The notes under the pieces were generated by a model that saw only the letters and a program-made list of their open reading frames with translations, was not told where the DNA came from and did not search any database. Position numbers and translations under genes: made by a program. DNA of 38,625 nt. Source: Actinomycetota bacterium. Its GTDB lineage: Bacteria > Actinomycetota > Acidimicrobiia > Acidimicrobiales > RAAP-2. The number at the start of each line of letters is the position of its first letter. The first letter of the stretch is position 1. The stretch is from assembly GCA_021324045.1 (NCBI GenBank), contig JAJPJV010000024.1:1-38625 (forward strand), read 5' to 3'. Below are positions 26,395 through 36,108 of the stretch, piece by piece.

Positions 26395-29300
26395 GTGCCC
26401 GACACGCGAGACCTCGGGAGCACGAGACGCGTGGGTGAGATGGAACCGCGCAGCAGTGCATTCCTCCAGGCTGTCCACCAGCGCGTCGTCGTCTTCGATG
26501 GCGCCATGGGCACGAGCCTGCAGTCGGCAGGACTCAACGCCGACGATTTCGGCGGACCGGCGCTCGAAGGGTGCAACGAGATCCTCGTTCAAACCCGTCC
26601 TGACGCCGTGTCCACGATTCACGCCGCTTTTCTCGAGGCCGGGGTCGATGCCATCGAAACCAACACCTTCGGAGCCTTTTCCGTCGTGCTCGAGGAGTAC
26701 GGCCTGGAGGACCGGGCGTACGAGCTGAACCGAACCGCGGCACGGCTCGCGGTCGACACCGCCCGATCCTTCGAGACCGGTGAAGAACTGCGTTGGGTCG
26801 CGGGGTCGATCGGACCGGGCACGAAGTCGCCGACTTTGGGGGCCGTCTCCTTCGCGTCGCTTCGTGACGCTTATGAGGTTCAGGCGCGAGGCCTCCTCGA
26901 CGGTGGCGTCGACGTCTTGCTCATCGAAACCGCGTTCGACCTTTTGCAACTCAAGGCAGCGGTGATCGGTTGCCGTAAGGCGATGGCGGCCACCGGGCGT
27001 CTCGTCGCGCTTCAGGTACAAGTGACGATCGAGTTGACGGGAAGAATGCTGCTGGGCTCGGAGATCGGTGCAGCGCTCTGCACGCTCGACGCATTGCACC
27101 CCGATGTGATCGGCATCAACTGCGCCACAGGTCCGGTGGAGATGGGCGAGCACTTGCGCTACCTCTCCCAGCACAGCCGCAAGCCGATCTCCTGCCTTCC
27201 CAACGCGGGGCTCCCCAAGGTCGTCGACGGTGCAATGCATTACGACCTGACTCCCGCCGAGCTCGCTGGCTTCCATCGCCGCTTCGTGACCGAGCTCGGC
27301 ATCTCGGTGATCGGCGGCTGCTGTGGGACGACAGCGGAGCACCTCCGTGCCGTAGTCGAAGCCTGCCGACACCTTGAGCCAGCGAAACGAACGATCACCC
27401 ATGAGCCAGGCGCGGCTTCCCTGTACAACCATGTGCCGTTTCGTCAGGACACCAGCTTCCTGGCAATCGGTGAGCGAACCAACGCCAACGGCTCTCTCCG
27501 ATTCCGCGAAGCGATGCTCGCCAAAGATTACGAGACCTGTGTCAATATCGCTAAGGAACAGGCCCGGGAGGGCAGCCACCTTCTCGACCTTTGCGTCGAC
27601 TATACGGGCACCGATGGCGTCGCTGACATGGACGAGCTAGCCGGTCGACTTGCCACCCAGTCAAGCCTGCCGCTCGTCTTGGACTCGACTGAAGCTCCAG
27701 TGATTGAATCGGGGCTCCAACGCATCGGTGGCAGGCCGGTCATCAACTCGGTCAATCTTGAGGAGGGTGATGGACCGGGCACGCGCCTCGACTCATTCTT
27801 GCGGCTCGCTCGCGAGTACGGCGCCGCCGTGATCTGCACGTGCATCGACGCCGACGGCCAGGCTCGGACAGCCGAGTGGAAGCTGCGAGCCGCTAAGTCC
27901 ATCGTGAACCTGGCCATCGACCGTTACGGGTTGGAACCGAGCGACCTCCTGATCGACCCGCTCGTCCTACCGATCACCACCGGAATGGAGGAAAGCCGCC
28001 GCGACGGTCTCGAGACCCTCGAGGCAATCAGGCTGATCAAGGAGGAACTGCCCGGAACATCGACGGTCATCGGGCTCTCCAACATCTCCTTCGGACTCAA
28101 AGCATCCGCCCGCCATTTGCTCAACACGATCTTTCTCTCCGAGGCGCTCGCTGCCGGTCTCGATGCGGCCATCCTGCATGCGGGCCGCATCCTCCCGCTG
28201 AACCGGATTGACGATCGCGTGGCAGAGGTTGCCCGAGACCTCATCTATAACCGCAAGAGGGATGGCTACGACCCTCTGCAGGAGTTTCTCGTGCTCGTCG
28301 AAGGGGCGAACCCTGCCTCCGTCGAGCGCGAAGACCGGAGCAACTGGAGCATAGAGCAACGGCTCGCGCAGCGAATCATCGATGGCGACAGGGATGGCAT
28401 CGAGGCCGAGCTCGAGGAAGCACTCGCAAGTGGGTTCAGCGCCTTGGCCATTGTCAATGACATCTTGCTGGCGGGAATGAAGATCGTCGGTGAGCGATTC
28501 GGCTCTGGAGAGATGCAGCTCCCCTTCGTTCTGCAATCAGCCGAGACGATGAAAGCCGCCGTCTCTTACCTTGAGCCCCGTATGGAGCGCTCAGGTGAGC
28601 GAGGAAAGGGGCGCATCGTGTTGGCAACCGTTCGAGGCGACGTCCATGACATTGGCAAGAACCTCGTCGATATCATTCTCACCAATAACGGGTACGAGGT
28701 CTACAACCTCGGCACAAAGGTCGCGATTAGCGAAATGATCGAGAAGGCCCAGGAGGTCGGCGCGGACGCGATCGGCATGAGCGGCCTCTTGGTCAAGTCG
28801 ACCCTCGTGATGCGCGAGAACCTCGAAGAGCTCAACCATCGAGGCCTCGCCGAGTCCATGCCAGTCCTGCTCGGAGGGGCTGCGTTGACCCGTACCTATG
28901 TTGAGCGTGATCTTCGCCAGGTGTACAAGGGACGTTTGTTCTATGGCCGTGACGCCTTCGAGGGTCTCCACACAATGGACCAGCTGATGGAGCTCAAAAG
29001 ATCGGGGCGCAATGATCCCGACTTCGGCCGAGCCCCAGGGGGCCGAAACCTCCCTCCGCGCCGGCCGCGCTCGACGGGCGAGAAAGATACGGCGAATCCC
29101 CCTCGACGATCGCCCGAGGTCGCCGTCGACAACCCAGTCTTCACCCCACCGTTCATTGGGTCACGAGTGGCAAAAGGCATCGCGGTCGACGAGGTGGCGA
29201 CCTACCTCAACGAAACGGCGCTGTTCAGGAACCAGTGGGGCTTTCGCCCCGAGCGCGGCGAGTCCGACGATTCGTTCAAAACGCGTGTTCGTCCGGTCCT

Positions 29301-29925
29301 GCGGGAGCAGCTGGACAGAGCGATCGCTGCAAACGTGCTCTTGCCCATGGTCGTCTGGGGCTACTTCCCGGCCAACGGGGATGGAGACGACCTCGTGATC
29401 TGGGCTGATGAACGTCGTCAGACCGAAAAAGCGCGTTTCCACTTCCCCCGCCAGAGCGAAGCTCCTTGGCTCTGCATCGCGGACTTCTTCCGTCCAAAGG
29501 ACTCCGGCGAGCTTGACTTCGCCGCCTTCCACATCGTCACCATGGGCCCGCGGGTCAGCGACGCAACACGAAAACTTTTCGCGGAAAATAAGTACCGCGA
29601 CTATCTCATGCTCCATGGACTGGGCGTTGAGATGGCAGAGGCCCTTGCCGAGTACTGGCATCGCCGGATCCGCGAGGAATGGGGCTTCGCCCATGAAGAC
29701 GGCCCCACACTCACCGGGCTATTCCGCCAGCAGTACCGGGGTGGGCGTTACTCGTTTGGGTACCCTGCATGCCCCGACCTCTCGGACAACGCAACCGTGG
29801 CCCGACTCCTGGGCGCAGACCGAATCGAAGTCACAGTGAGCGAGGAGTACCAGTTCCACCCCGAACAGACCACCGCCGCTCTGATCTGCCATCATCCACG
29901 CGCGAAGTACTTCGTTGCGCGATGA
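26395..29925 (+). CDS. metH: Cobalamin-dependent methionine synthase
   Basis: MetH transfers the methyl of 5-methyl-THF through cobalamin to homocysteine. The 1176-residue product has all four modules. They are the homocysteine domain with zinc ligands Cys243 (INCATG) and Cys309-Cys310 (GGCCGTT); the pterin-binding domain (about 350-600, FLAIGERTNANGSLRF); the cap and B12 domain with DVHDIG (749-754, ligand His751); and the AdoMet reactivation domain (about 920-1176) with RGGRYSFGYPACP near 1115. A Pro/Arg-rich linker of about 45 residues joins the last two. GTG at 26395 opens the frame; the ATG at 26440 (MEPRSSAFLQAV) is an alternative start closer to the conserved part. Confidence 0.97.
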   Translation: MPDTRDLGSTRRVGEMEPRSSAFLQAVHQRVVVFDGAMGTSLQSAGLNADDFGGPALEGCNEILVQTRPDAVSTIHAAFLEAGVDAIETNTFGAFSVVLEEYGLEDRAYELNRTAARLAVDTARSFETGEELRWVAGSIGPGTKSPTLGAVSFASLRDAYEVQARGLLDGGVDVLLIETAFDLLQLKAAVIGCRKAMAATGRLVALQVQVTIELTGRMLLGSEIGAALCTLDALHPDVIGINCATGPVEMGEHLRYLSQHSRKPISCLPNAGLPKVVDGAMHYDLTPAELAGFHRRFVTELGISVIGGCCGTTAEHLRAVVEACRHLEPAKRTITHEPGAASLYNHVPFRQDTSFLAIGERTNANGSLRFREAMLAKDYETCVNIAKEQAREGSHLLDLCVDYTGTDGVADMDELAGRLATQSSLPLVLDSTEAPVIESGLQRIGGRPVINSVNLEEGDGPGTRLDSFLRLAREYGAAVICTCIDADGQARTAEWKLRAAKSIVNLAIDRYGLEPSDLLIDPLVLPITTGMEESRRDGLETLEAIRLIKEELPGTSTVIGLSNISFGLKASARHLLNTIFLSEALAAGLDAAILHAGRILPLNRIDDRVAEVARDLIYNRKRDGYDPLQEFLVLVEGANPASVEREDRSNWSIEQRLAQRIIDGDRDGIEAELEEALASGFSALAIVNDILLAGMKIVGERFGSGEMQLPFVLQSAETMKAAVSYLEPRMERSGERGKGRIVLATVRGDVHDIGKNLVDIILTNNGYEVYNLGTKVAISEMIEKAQEVGADAIGMSGLLVKSTLVMRENLEELNHRGLAESMPVLLGGAALTRTYVERDLRQVYKGRLFYGRDAFEGLHTMDQLMELKRSGRNDPDFGRAPGGRNLPPRRPRSTGEKDTANPPRRSPEVAVDNPVFTPPFIGSRVAKGIAVDEVATYLNETALFRNQWGFRPERGESDDSFKTRVRPVLREQLDRAIAANVLLPMVVWGYFPANGDGDDLVIWADERRQTEKARFHFPRQSEAPWLCIADFFRPKDSGELDFAAFHIVTMGPRVSDATRKLFAENKYRDYLMLHGLGVEMAEALAEYWHRRIREEWGFAHEDGPTLTGLFRQQYRGGRYSFGYPACPDLSDNATVARLLGADRIEVTVSEEYQFHPEQTTAALICHHPRAKYFVAR

Positions 29926-29931
29926 CCCGCA

Positions 29932-29949
29932 GCCCGTTACCGAACGGGC
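29932..29949 (+). terminator. Hairpin after metH
   Basis: GCCCGTT-ACCG-AACGGGC forms a perfect 7-bp stem with a four-base loop, starting seven bases after the metH stop. Its position fits the end of the methionine cluster, although no T tract follows. Confidence 0.4.
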
Positions 29950-30027
29950 ATGACCAACGGTCAATAACCAACTGGCCCCAGGCTGCCCCGTTACGATACG
30001 GATCGGCGCGAGACCAAAGGGGGAAAC

Positions 30028-31884
30028 ATGTCGACAGTGACGCCAATGCCGTCGAGAGGATTATGGCATCGGGTGCAGTTGGCGCTGATCCGCCGACGAC
30101 TGGACCGCTATCCCTCTACCGCTCCCCGCTACGCGTACCTAGGGATCGTAGTCCTGATCGCGATCTCGCTTTATTACATCTACTGGGAGGAAGGTGCCAC
30201 ACTTCCCCTCCTCCTCCCCTACTACCACATGTCATTCCACTACTTCTTGGTGTTGGTAACAATTTCGAACGCCATCGGGGCATTCGCTGCCGGCGCTGCG
30301 GGCCTGTCCGACAAAGTCGGTCGCGTCAACATGGCACTGTTCGGCACCCTCTCCATCGGGCTCCTCCAACTCGTGGCGATCCCGAACATCAGCTCCAAGC
30401 TTGGCTTCGCGTTCGCCTACAGCGCCATCGGCATCGTAGAGGGCCTCGTGCTGGTGGTCACGCCGGCACTGATGCGCGACTTCTCTCCTCAAATCGGAAG
30501 AGCATCAGCGATGGGGTTCTGGACCCTCGGCCCGGTGCTCGGGTTTCTTGCCGCCTCCCTCGTTGCCACCCACACGCTGCCTCACCTCCATCCCTGGCAG
30601 GACCAGTTCGTCATCTCTGGCATCACCGCCATTGTGATCTTCGCGATCGGCTTCTTCGGTCTGCGCGAGCTCTCTCCGCAGTTACGTGCTCAGCTCATGG
30701 TCACCGAGCGCGAGCGCGCCCTGGTTGAGGCACGTGCACGAGGCATTGACTTCGAGGCCACGATCCGCAAGCCACTCCAATCGGTCTTGCACCTCGACCT
30801 GATCTTGTCATCCATCGGCATCTCGGTGTTCTTGCTGATCTATTACGCAGCCGTCACCATCTTCACGATCTATTGGGTGTTGGTGTTCGGCCAGACGACT
30901 GCGAATGCCAACGGAATCAACGTCTGGTTCGCTGCCTGCAACGCCGGTGCCGTCGTGGTGACCGGCATCATCTCGGACGCATTGCATGTCCGAAAGCCCT
31001 TCATGCTCATCGGGACGGCGGGAGCCATCGCGATGACCATCATCCTGTTGAGCAGAACGAGCTTCCCGCACACGGGTTACTACACGCACGTGATCATCGT
31101 GAGCCTGTTGGGCGCCAGCATTGGTATCGCCTATACCCCTTGGCTCGCCGCCTTCACAGAGCGGATCGAGGACCGCCATCCAGCGCTCGTGGCGACCGGC
31201 CTCGGCCTGTGGGGGTGGATCCTCCGCATGGTGGTGGCAGTTTCGTTCCTCGTGATCCCCTACGTGATCACAACGGCAACCATCGCCGTCGACAACCAAG
31301 CGGCTGCGACGAGTCTCCAGGCCCTCCAAGCGGCCCAACCCTACTTCCCGACAGCAACCAAGCCCCTACCGCCGCCCATGCCCGCCACCGTTCGTGCTGG
31401 CCTCGAAGCCGTCGGGTCTCCAGGACGGGCCGCGGTCGTGTTCCTTCGTGACTACCCAGCGAATTACGCGGCGACGCACAATTTTGCCCTCGCGCAGGTA
31501 AGGACCGCCTTGGAACATCCCTCCCTCACGGGTCAGCTCACCGCTCTCCAGAGCTTCGTCCCGTTGGCCGCGCGCATCCGTGCAGGCCAGCACGTCAGCC
31601 CGGCTGCGATCGCCGGGGTCGGAAGATCTTCTCCAGTCCTCGCCACTCTGCTACGCGCCGAAGCGCAGCTCGTCCCGGCCCAGAAGGCCGCACCTGATGA
31701 GTGGCGCCGCTGGTGGTGGGTGTGTGTTGCTGGACAGATCATCTTCTTGCTGCTCATCTTTGCGATGCGCGGGCGTTGGAGTCCAAGGGCAGCCCGCCGT
31801 GACCTGACCGAGCACGAGCGGATGGTAGAGATCGAACTCGCCAAATTGCGCCAGGAGGGCACGCTGCTCGAACAGGCAAGCTGA
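30028..31884 (+). CDS. MFS transporter with large loop before the last helix
   Basis: The 618-residue protein has twelve hydrophobic segments and the MFS loop motif between TM2 and TM3 (GLSDKVGRVNMALFG). A central cytoplasmic stretch (about 225-255) follows TM6, and a second DxxxxRKP-like turn (SDALHVRKPFML) follows TM8. Between TM11 (about 395-415) and TM12 (about 562-580) lies a polar, Ala/Pro-rich insertion of about 140 residues, predicted to be extracytoplasmic. The C-terminal tail is charged. A strong GGGGGA ribosome site precedes the ATG. The substrate is unknown. The gene stands alone between metH and the SRAP gene, which starts eight bases after its stop. Confidence 0.88.
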   Translation: MSTVTPMPSRGLWHRVQLALIRRRLDRYPSTAPRYAYLGIVVLIAISLYYIYWEEGATLPLLLPYYHMSFHYFLVLVTISNAIGAFAAGAAGLSDKVGRVNMALFGTLSIGLLQLVAIPNISSKLGFAFAYSAIGIVEGLVLVVTPALMRDFSPQIGRASAMGFWTLGPVLGFLAASLVATHTLPHLHPWQDQFVISGITAIVIFAIGFFGLRELSPQLRAQLMVTERERALVEARARGIDFEATIRKPLQSVLHLDLILSSIGISVFLLIYYAAVTIFTIYWVLVFGQTTANANGINVWFAACNAGAVVVTGIISDALHVRKPFMLIGTAGAIAMTIILLSRTSFPHTGYYTHVIIVSLLGASIGIAYTPWLAAFTERIEDRHPALVATGLGLWGWILRMVVAVSFLVIPYVITTATIAVDNQAAATSLQALQAAQPYFPTATKPLPPPMPATVRAGLEAVGSPGRAAVVFLRDYPANYAATHNFALAQVRTALEHPSLTGQLTALQSFVPLAARIRAGQHVSPAAIAGVGRSSPVLATLLRAEAQLVPAQKAAPDEWRRWWWVCVAGQIIFLLLIFAMRGRWSPRAARRDLTEHERMVEIELAKLRQEGTLLEQAS

Positions 31885-31892
31885 GCGTCGCG

Positions 31893-32597
31893 ATGTGTGG
31901 ACGATTCTCGCTGTCTTCTTCGGTGGCAGATGTCGCTCGGCAGTTCGGCGTCGACGAGATCTGTGTCGACGAGCTGCCACCGCGTTGGAATGTCGCGCCC
32001 ACCCAACCCGTATACGCGGTCATAACCTCACCAGGAGACACCTCGCGGCAGCTTCACAGTCCCCGCTGGGGTCTCTACGCACACCGCGTGATCAACCTTC
32101 GCCAGGAGACCGTGCGCCGGAGAAGATCCTTCCAAGCACGGCGTTGTCTCATCCCTGCCAACGGCTTCTACGAGTGGCACCAGCACAATCCCTACTACTT
32201 CCGCTCCGCTCGCTCTGGTTCGGCGTTGCTGGGGTTGGCCGGCGTGTGGGAGGGCGACTCGTCTGACCGGCCAGAAAGCTGCGCCATCCTGACGACACGT
32301 CCAAATCGCGTTGTGGCGCCCGTTCACGACCGGATGCCAGCAATCGTCGCCCCAGAGCTGTGGGAGATCTGGCTTGCTCCGGAGCCGCTCGAACCAGAAG
32401 AGGCGGATGCGATCCTGAGCCCAGCCCCCGAAGCATCGCTCGTCACGTGGCGGGTGGGCACGCTGGTGAACAGTCCCCGGCGCGAAGGACCTGAACTCGT
32501 CGCCCCCCTAGAAGAAATCGATGATCCATCCTTTCCGGGATTCGAGCTCGGCCCCGAGCATCTCGAGCCACCAGGAGCTGGTCGATTCTCAAGGTGA
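31893..32597 (+). CDS. SRAP-domain abasic-site processing protein (YedK/HMCES family)
   Basis: SRAP proteins form a covalent thiazolidine link with abasic sites in single-stranded DNA, through the N-terminal Cys2 after Met removal. The 234-residue product starts MCGRFSLSSSV and keeps the active-site set: Asn68, Arg70 and Glu72 in INLRQETV, Glu94 in IPANGFYEW, and His145 in PVHDRMP. NLRQET replaces the common NARAET. The segment between PRWGL and IN is shorter than usual, only about five residues. The ATG lies eight bases after the MFS stop. It converges with the imuA-imuB-dnaE2 cassette, which fits a DNA-damage role. Confidence 0.92.
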   Translation: MCGRFSLSSSVADVARQFGVDEICVDELPPRWNVAPTQPVYAVITSPGDTSRQLHSPRWGLYAHRVINLRQETVRRRRSFQARRCLIPANGFYEWHQHNPYYFRSARSGSALLGLAGVWEGDSSDRPESCAILTTRPNRVVAPVHDRMPAIVAPELWEIWLAPEPLEPEEADAILSPAPEASLVTWRVGTLVNSPRREGPELVAPLEEIDDPSFPGFELGPEHLEPPGAGRFSR

Positions 32598-32901
32598 GGA
32601 CGGGCCCCTCCGATGCATCTGCGATCCCATCTAGCTCTTGTCGCCTGGTCCCTCACGTCGGGTGTGCCCTGCTGGCCCGCCTGGTCTGCATCCGGTATTG
32701 ATGTTGCCCCCACTCCAGGTCACCAGCCGCGGCTGCGCTTCCGACGCTGGAGGGCTGTTTGCCATAGTGGTCGGCAGGAGTCGTCTCGGTAACGAATTGC
32801 CTTCCTGAGAATCGCCGGACCCCCAAGGCGGAGACCTCGACGAAAAACACCCGTGCGCGTTCGATAGAGGCCCGAAGGCAACGAGCAAAGACCAGAGCGA
32901 C
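32598..32901. other. 304-bp gap between SRAP gene and dnaE2
   Basis: This is the space between two convergent genes. Short open frames exist on the minus strand (for example 32653-32850), but none shows a recognisable motif or ribosome site. I see no terminator with a T tract and no repeat. Confidence 0.5.
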
Positions 32902-35900
32902 TCAATGGAAGTCCCGGGCCTTCGTCGAAGTGGCCAAGGCGAGAGGCTCGATGCGTTGAGCGACCACGTTGACGACGCCGTCGGCCGACTCCAGGATCCC
33001 ACGCACGAGCATGGCCGAGGCGGATCGGGCGACACGGCGGTGACGCGACCAGACGCCTTTCGGGCACACCACGTTCACCATCCCCGTCTCGTCCTCAAGA
33101 TTGACGAAGGTGATTCCTCGAGCCGTCTCGGGCCGCTGCCGGTGAGTGACCACGCCAGCAACTGTGACCCGACTTCCTGAAGCCAAGGCATCCAACCGGG
33201 CGGCCGGGGTCACACCAAGCTGATCGAGCGACTCCCTGACGAGCTCGGTGAGGGAGGAATCAACAGCGATCCCGGTCGCCCACAAATCTGCAACCAGCTC
33301 CTCGGTTGTATCCATCGCCGGAAGCAGCGGAGCGTCGGTGCCGACGACAATACCCGGCAGCGTGTCTTCGCCCACCCGAGCGAGCGCCCCGAGCGCCCAC
33401 AACGCTCGGCGACGATCCCCTTGCCCCCCAGAAGAATTGGCGGTGCCCTCTCGAAGCGAACTGGTAGCACCAGCCATGGCAAGAGCCTCCAACTGAACCG
33501 ATGAGAGACCGCTTCGCCGGGCAAGATCCTCGAGATCTCGATAGGGCTGCGCAGCGACGAGGCGCTCAGCAGCTTCGTTACCGATAGATCGGATCGACGA
33601 CAACCCCAAGCGGATCGCCGGAGATCCGTTTGGTGCATCGCTATCGATGGGTTCGAGCCGTGCCATAACGCTACTGCGGTTCACATCTGGTCTCCGAACA
33701 ACCACGCCATGACGGCGGGCATCTGCCACCAGCGTTCGTGGTGCCCAAAAGCCCATTGGCTGAGAGTTGAGGAGGCCTGTGAAGAAGGCAGCCGGATAAT
33801 GCACTTTCAGCCAGGCGGAGACATAGACGAGATAGGCGAAGGAGGCCGCGTGGGATTCTGGGAAACCGAAATTGGAGAAGGCGGCCATTTGAGAGAAGAT
33901 CTCATCGGCAAAGGGCCCGGTGATCCCTCGCTCTGCCATCCCCGCATAGAACTTGCTGCGCAGGGCCTCCATGCGCTGCACGGAACGTTTCGACCCCATC
34001 GCTTGCCGGAGCTGGTCAGCATCTGCCGGGCTGAACCCGGCCACATCGATGGCCATCTGCATCAGCTGCTCCTGGAAGATCGGAACGCCAAGCGTCCGTT
34101 CGAGGCAAGGAACGAGCAGGGGGTGGGGATAGGTCACCTCCTCTCGACCGTTGCGACGCCTGAGGTAGGGGTGGACCGATCCTCCTTGGATCGGTCCCGG
34201 ACGGATCAATGCCACCCCGACGACGAGGTCATAAAAACAGCTCGGCTTGAGCCGGGGAAGCGTCCCCATCTGGGCACGGCTCTCCACCTGGAAAACGCCA
34301 ACGGTATCTGCGCTGCACAGAAGTTCGTACACGGCGGGTTCCTGAGGAATTGTTGCCAAGTCAATCACTTCCCCGTGATACTCGGCGATGAGGTCGATAC
34401 TGCGATGGAGTGCTTCGAGCATTCCCAAACCGAGCAAGTCGAACTTCACCAACCCGACGGCTGCGCAATCTTCCTTGTCCCATTGGAGCACACTGCGGCC
34501 CGGCGCCGTTGCCCATTCGACTGGACATACCTCGATCACGGGTCGATCGCAGATGACCATGCCGCCGGAATGGACACCAAGGTGCCTCGGGAACCCTTGA
34601 ATCCTGTTTGCCAGTTCGAGCACGGGCTGCGGGATGTCATTGTCTGTTTCTACTTCAGGCTCAAGTTGGCGCGTCCATGCGTCGATCGTCCCTGTGGCGT
34701 AGCCGAACGCCCTGGCCGCGTCACGAACCGCGGAGCGAGGTCGATAAGTGATGACGTCCGCCACCTGGGCAGCATAAAACCGGCCATAGCGTTCATAGAC
34801 GTACTGGATGACTTCTTCCCTACGCCCACTCTCGATGTCGACGTCGATATCTGGAGGACCATCACGCGCTGGTGACAAGAATCGCTCGAACAACAGTCCG
34901 AGCCTCACCGCATCGGCATTGGTGATGCCAAGGGCGTAGCACACTGCAGAGTTGGCCGCGGATCCTCGACCTTGGCAGAGGATGTCGCGCCGACGACAGA
35001 ACTGCACGATGTCCCAGACGATGAGGAAGTAGCCAGAGAAGCCCAACGTCTCGATCACCTCAAGCTCGTGATCGAGCCGAGCCCAGGCGCCGGGAACGGT
35101 CTCGTCTTCTCGAGGCCCATAGCGTGCGAGCGCCCCCTGCGAAACCAGCTGCCGGAGATAGCTCATCTCGTCGTAGCCAGAAGGGACCGGAAACGGCGGA
35201 AGGCCCGGTGCAACCAACTGGAGATCGAAGGCAAGTTCCTCGCCCAGCTCCGCGGCTCGCTCGACCACTCCGGGATATCGGGCGAAGCGGCGAGCTTGCT
35301 CGCTTCCAGAGCGGAGGTATGCACTCGGGCTAACGGACAGCCACCCATCCATGTCGTCAAGGGAACGACGTGCCCGAATCGCCGCCATTGCCGTCGCCAA
35401 TCGATAACCCGCTGGAGTGGCGTAGTGGGCGTTGGTCGTCGCCACCAGGTCGACTCCCCTCGACACCGCAAGAGCAGCCAAGGCGTCATTGCGCGCTGAG
35501 TCCAGGGGTTCATCGTGATGCCACAGCTCCACCGCCACGTTGTCCCTTCCGAAGCACTCGACGAGCTCGTCGAGCGCACGCCCTGCAGCCTGGGGCCCTT
35601 CGGTGAGGAGCGCCTTCGGGACCGTCCCTTTCCGACATCCGGTGAGCACCAGCCAGTTCCCAGAATGCGCTGCCGCCAGCTGCTCGAAAGAGAATGCCGG
35701 TGCACCCTTGCCTGCACCAAAGAGATGCGCCTCGGCGATCGCGCGGCTGAGTCGGCGATACCCCTCTGGACCTCGAGCGAGGACGACCAGATGCGATCCC
35801 TCTGGATCGGCGATGCCGTTTTGACGGCGAGTCAACCCCAAAGTCAGTTCGGCTCCGAACACCGTCGGGATCCCACTCGCGCGAGCTGCCTCGGCGAAGC

Positions 35901-36048
35901 GAACGGCACCGTAGAGCCCGTTGTGGTCGGTCAGCGCCAGCGCCACCAGGCCCAACCGGGTGGCTTCTCCAACCAGCTCATCCGGATGGGAAGCGCCATC
36001 GAGGAAGCTGAAGTTCGAATGGGCGTGCAGCTCCGCGTACCTCGTCAT
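32902..36048 (-). CDS. dnaE2: Error-prone DNA polymerase DnaE2
   Basis: DnaE2 (ImuC) is the catalytic C-family polymerase of the SOS mutasome, used to copy past lesions. The 1048-residue product begins MTRYAELHAHSNFSFLDGASHPDELV (PHP domain). It has GFSGYFLIVWDIVQFCRRRDILCQGRGSAANS, the catalytic DIDVD motif near residue 400, and VGVHSGGMVI. The C terminus carries a helix-hairpin-helix region and an OB fold (RVTVAGVVTHRQRPETARGITFVNLEDETG). That pattern, its length and the imuA/imuB neighbours separate it from the replicative DnaE1. It starts 60 bases after imuB in the same direction. Confidence 0.95.
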   Translation of the reverse strand: MTRYAELHAHSNFSFLDGASHPDELVGEATRLGLVALALTDHNGLYGAVRFAEAARASGIPTVFGAELTLGLTRRQNGIADPEGSHLVVLARGPEGYRRLSRAIAEAHLFGAGKGAPAFSFEQLAAAHSGNWLVLTGCRKGTVPKALLTEGPQAAGRALDELVECFGRDNVAVELWHHDEPLDSARNDALAALAVSRGVDLVATTNAHYATPAGYRLATAMAAIRARRSLDDMDGWLSVSPSAYLRSGSEQARRFARYPGVVERAAELGEELAFDLQLVAPGLPPFPVPSGYDEMSYLRQLVSQGALARYGPREDETVPGAWARLDHELEVIETLGFSGYFLIVWDIVQFCRRRDILCQGRGSAANSAVCYALGITNADAVRLGLLFERFLSPARDGPPDIDVDIESGRREEVIQYVYERYGRFYAAQVADVITYRPRSAVRDAARAFGYATGTIDAWTRQLEPEVETDNDIPQPVLELANRIQGFPRHLGVHSGGMVICDRPVIEVCPVEWATAPGRSVLQWDKEDCAAVGLVKFDLLGLGMLEALHRSIDLIAEYHGEVIDLATIPQEPAVYELLCSADTVGVFQVESRAQMGTLPRLKPSCFYDLVVGVALIRPGPIQGGSVHPYLRRRNGREEVTYPHPLLVPCLERTLGVPIFQEQLMQMAIDVAGFSPADADQLRQAMGSKRSVQRMEALRSKFYAGMAERGITGPFADEIFSQMAAFSNFGFPESHAASFAYLVYVSAWLKVHYPAAFFTGLLNSQPMGFWAPRTLVADARRHGVVVRRPDVNRSSVMARLEPIDSDAPNGSPAIRLGLSSIRSIGNEAAERLVAAQPYRDLEDLARRSGLSSVQLEALAMAGATSSLREGTANSSGGQGDRRRALWALGALARVGEDTLPGIVVGTDAPLLPAMDTTEELVADLWATGIAVDSSLTELVRESLDQLGVTPAARLDALASGSRVTVAGVVTHRQRPETARGITFVNLEDETGMVNVVCPKGVWSRHRRVARSASAMLVRGILESADGVVNVVAQRIEPLALATSTKARDFH

Positions 36049-36108
36049 CTCGATTCATCAGCTCAGGTGGTTACTCGATCAACCAGTTGCAGGTAGCCAT
36101 TCGTTCAA

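Noticed and set aside
26053-27579. Long minus-strand open frame (508 codons) opposite the MetF-like gene and metH
   Set aside because: The opposite strand encodes clear MetF-like and MetH motifs throughout; this frame shows no family features.
32653-32850. Minus-strand 65-codon frame downstream of dnaE2
   Set aside because: No ribosome site, no recognisable motif and no support beyond being open; left as an unassigned region.
33709-34875. Plus-strand open frame (388 codons) inside dnaE2
   Set aside because: It is fully antisense to the conserved polymerase core and has His/Glu/Gly-rich random-like composition.
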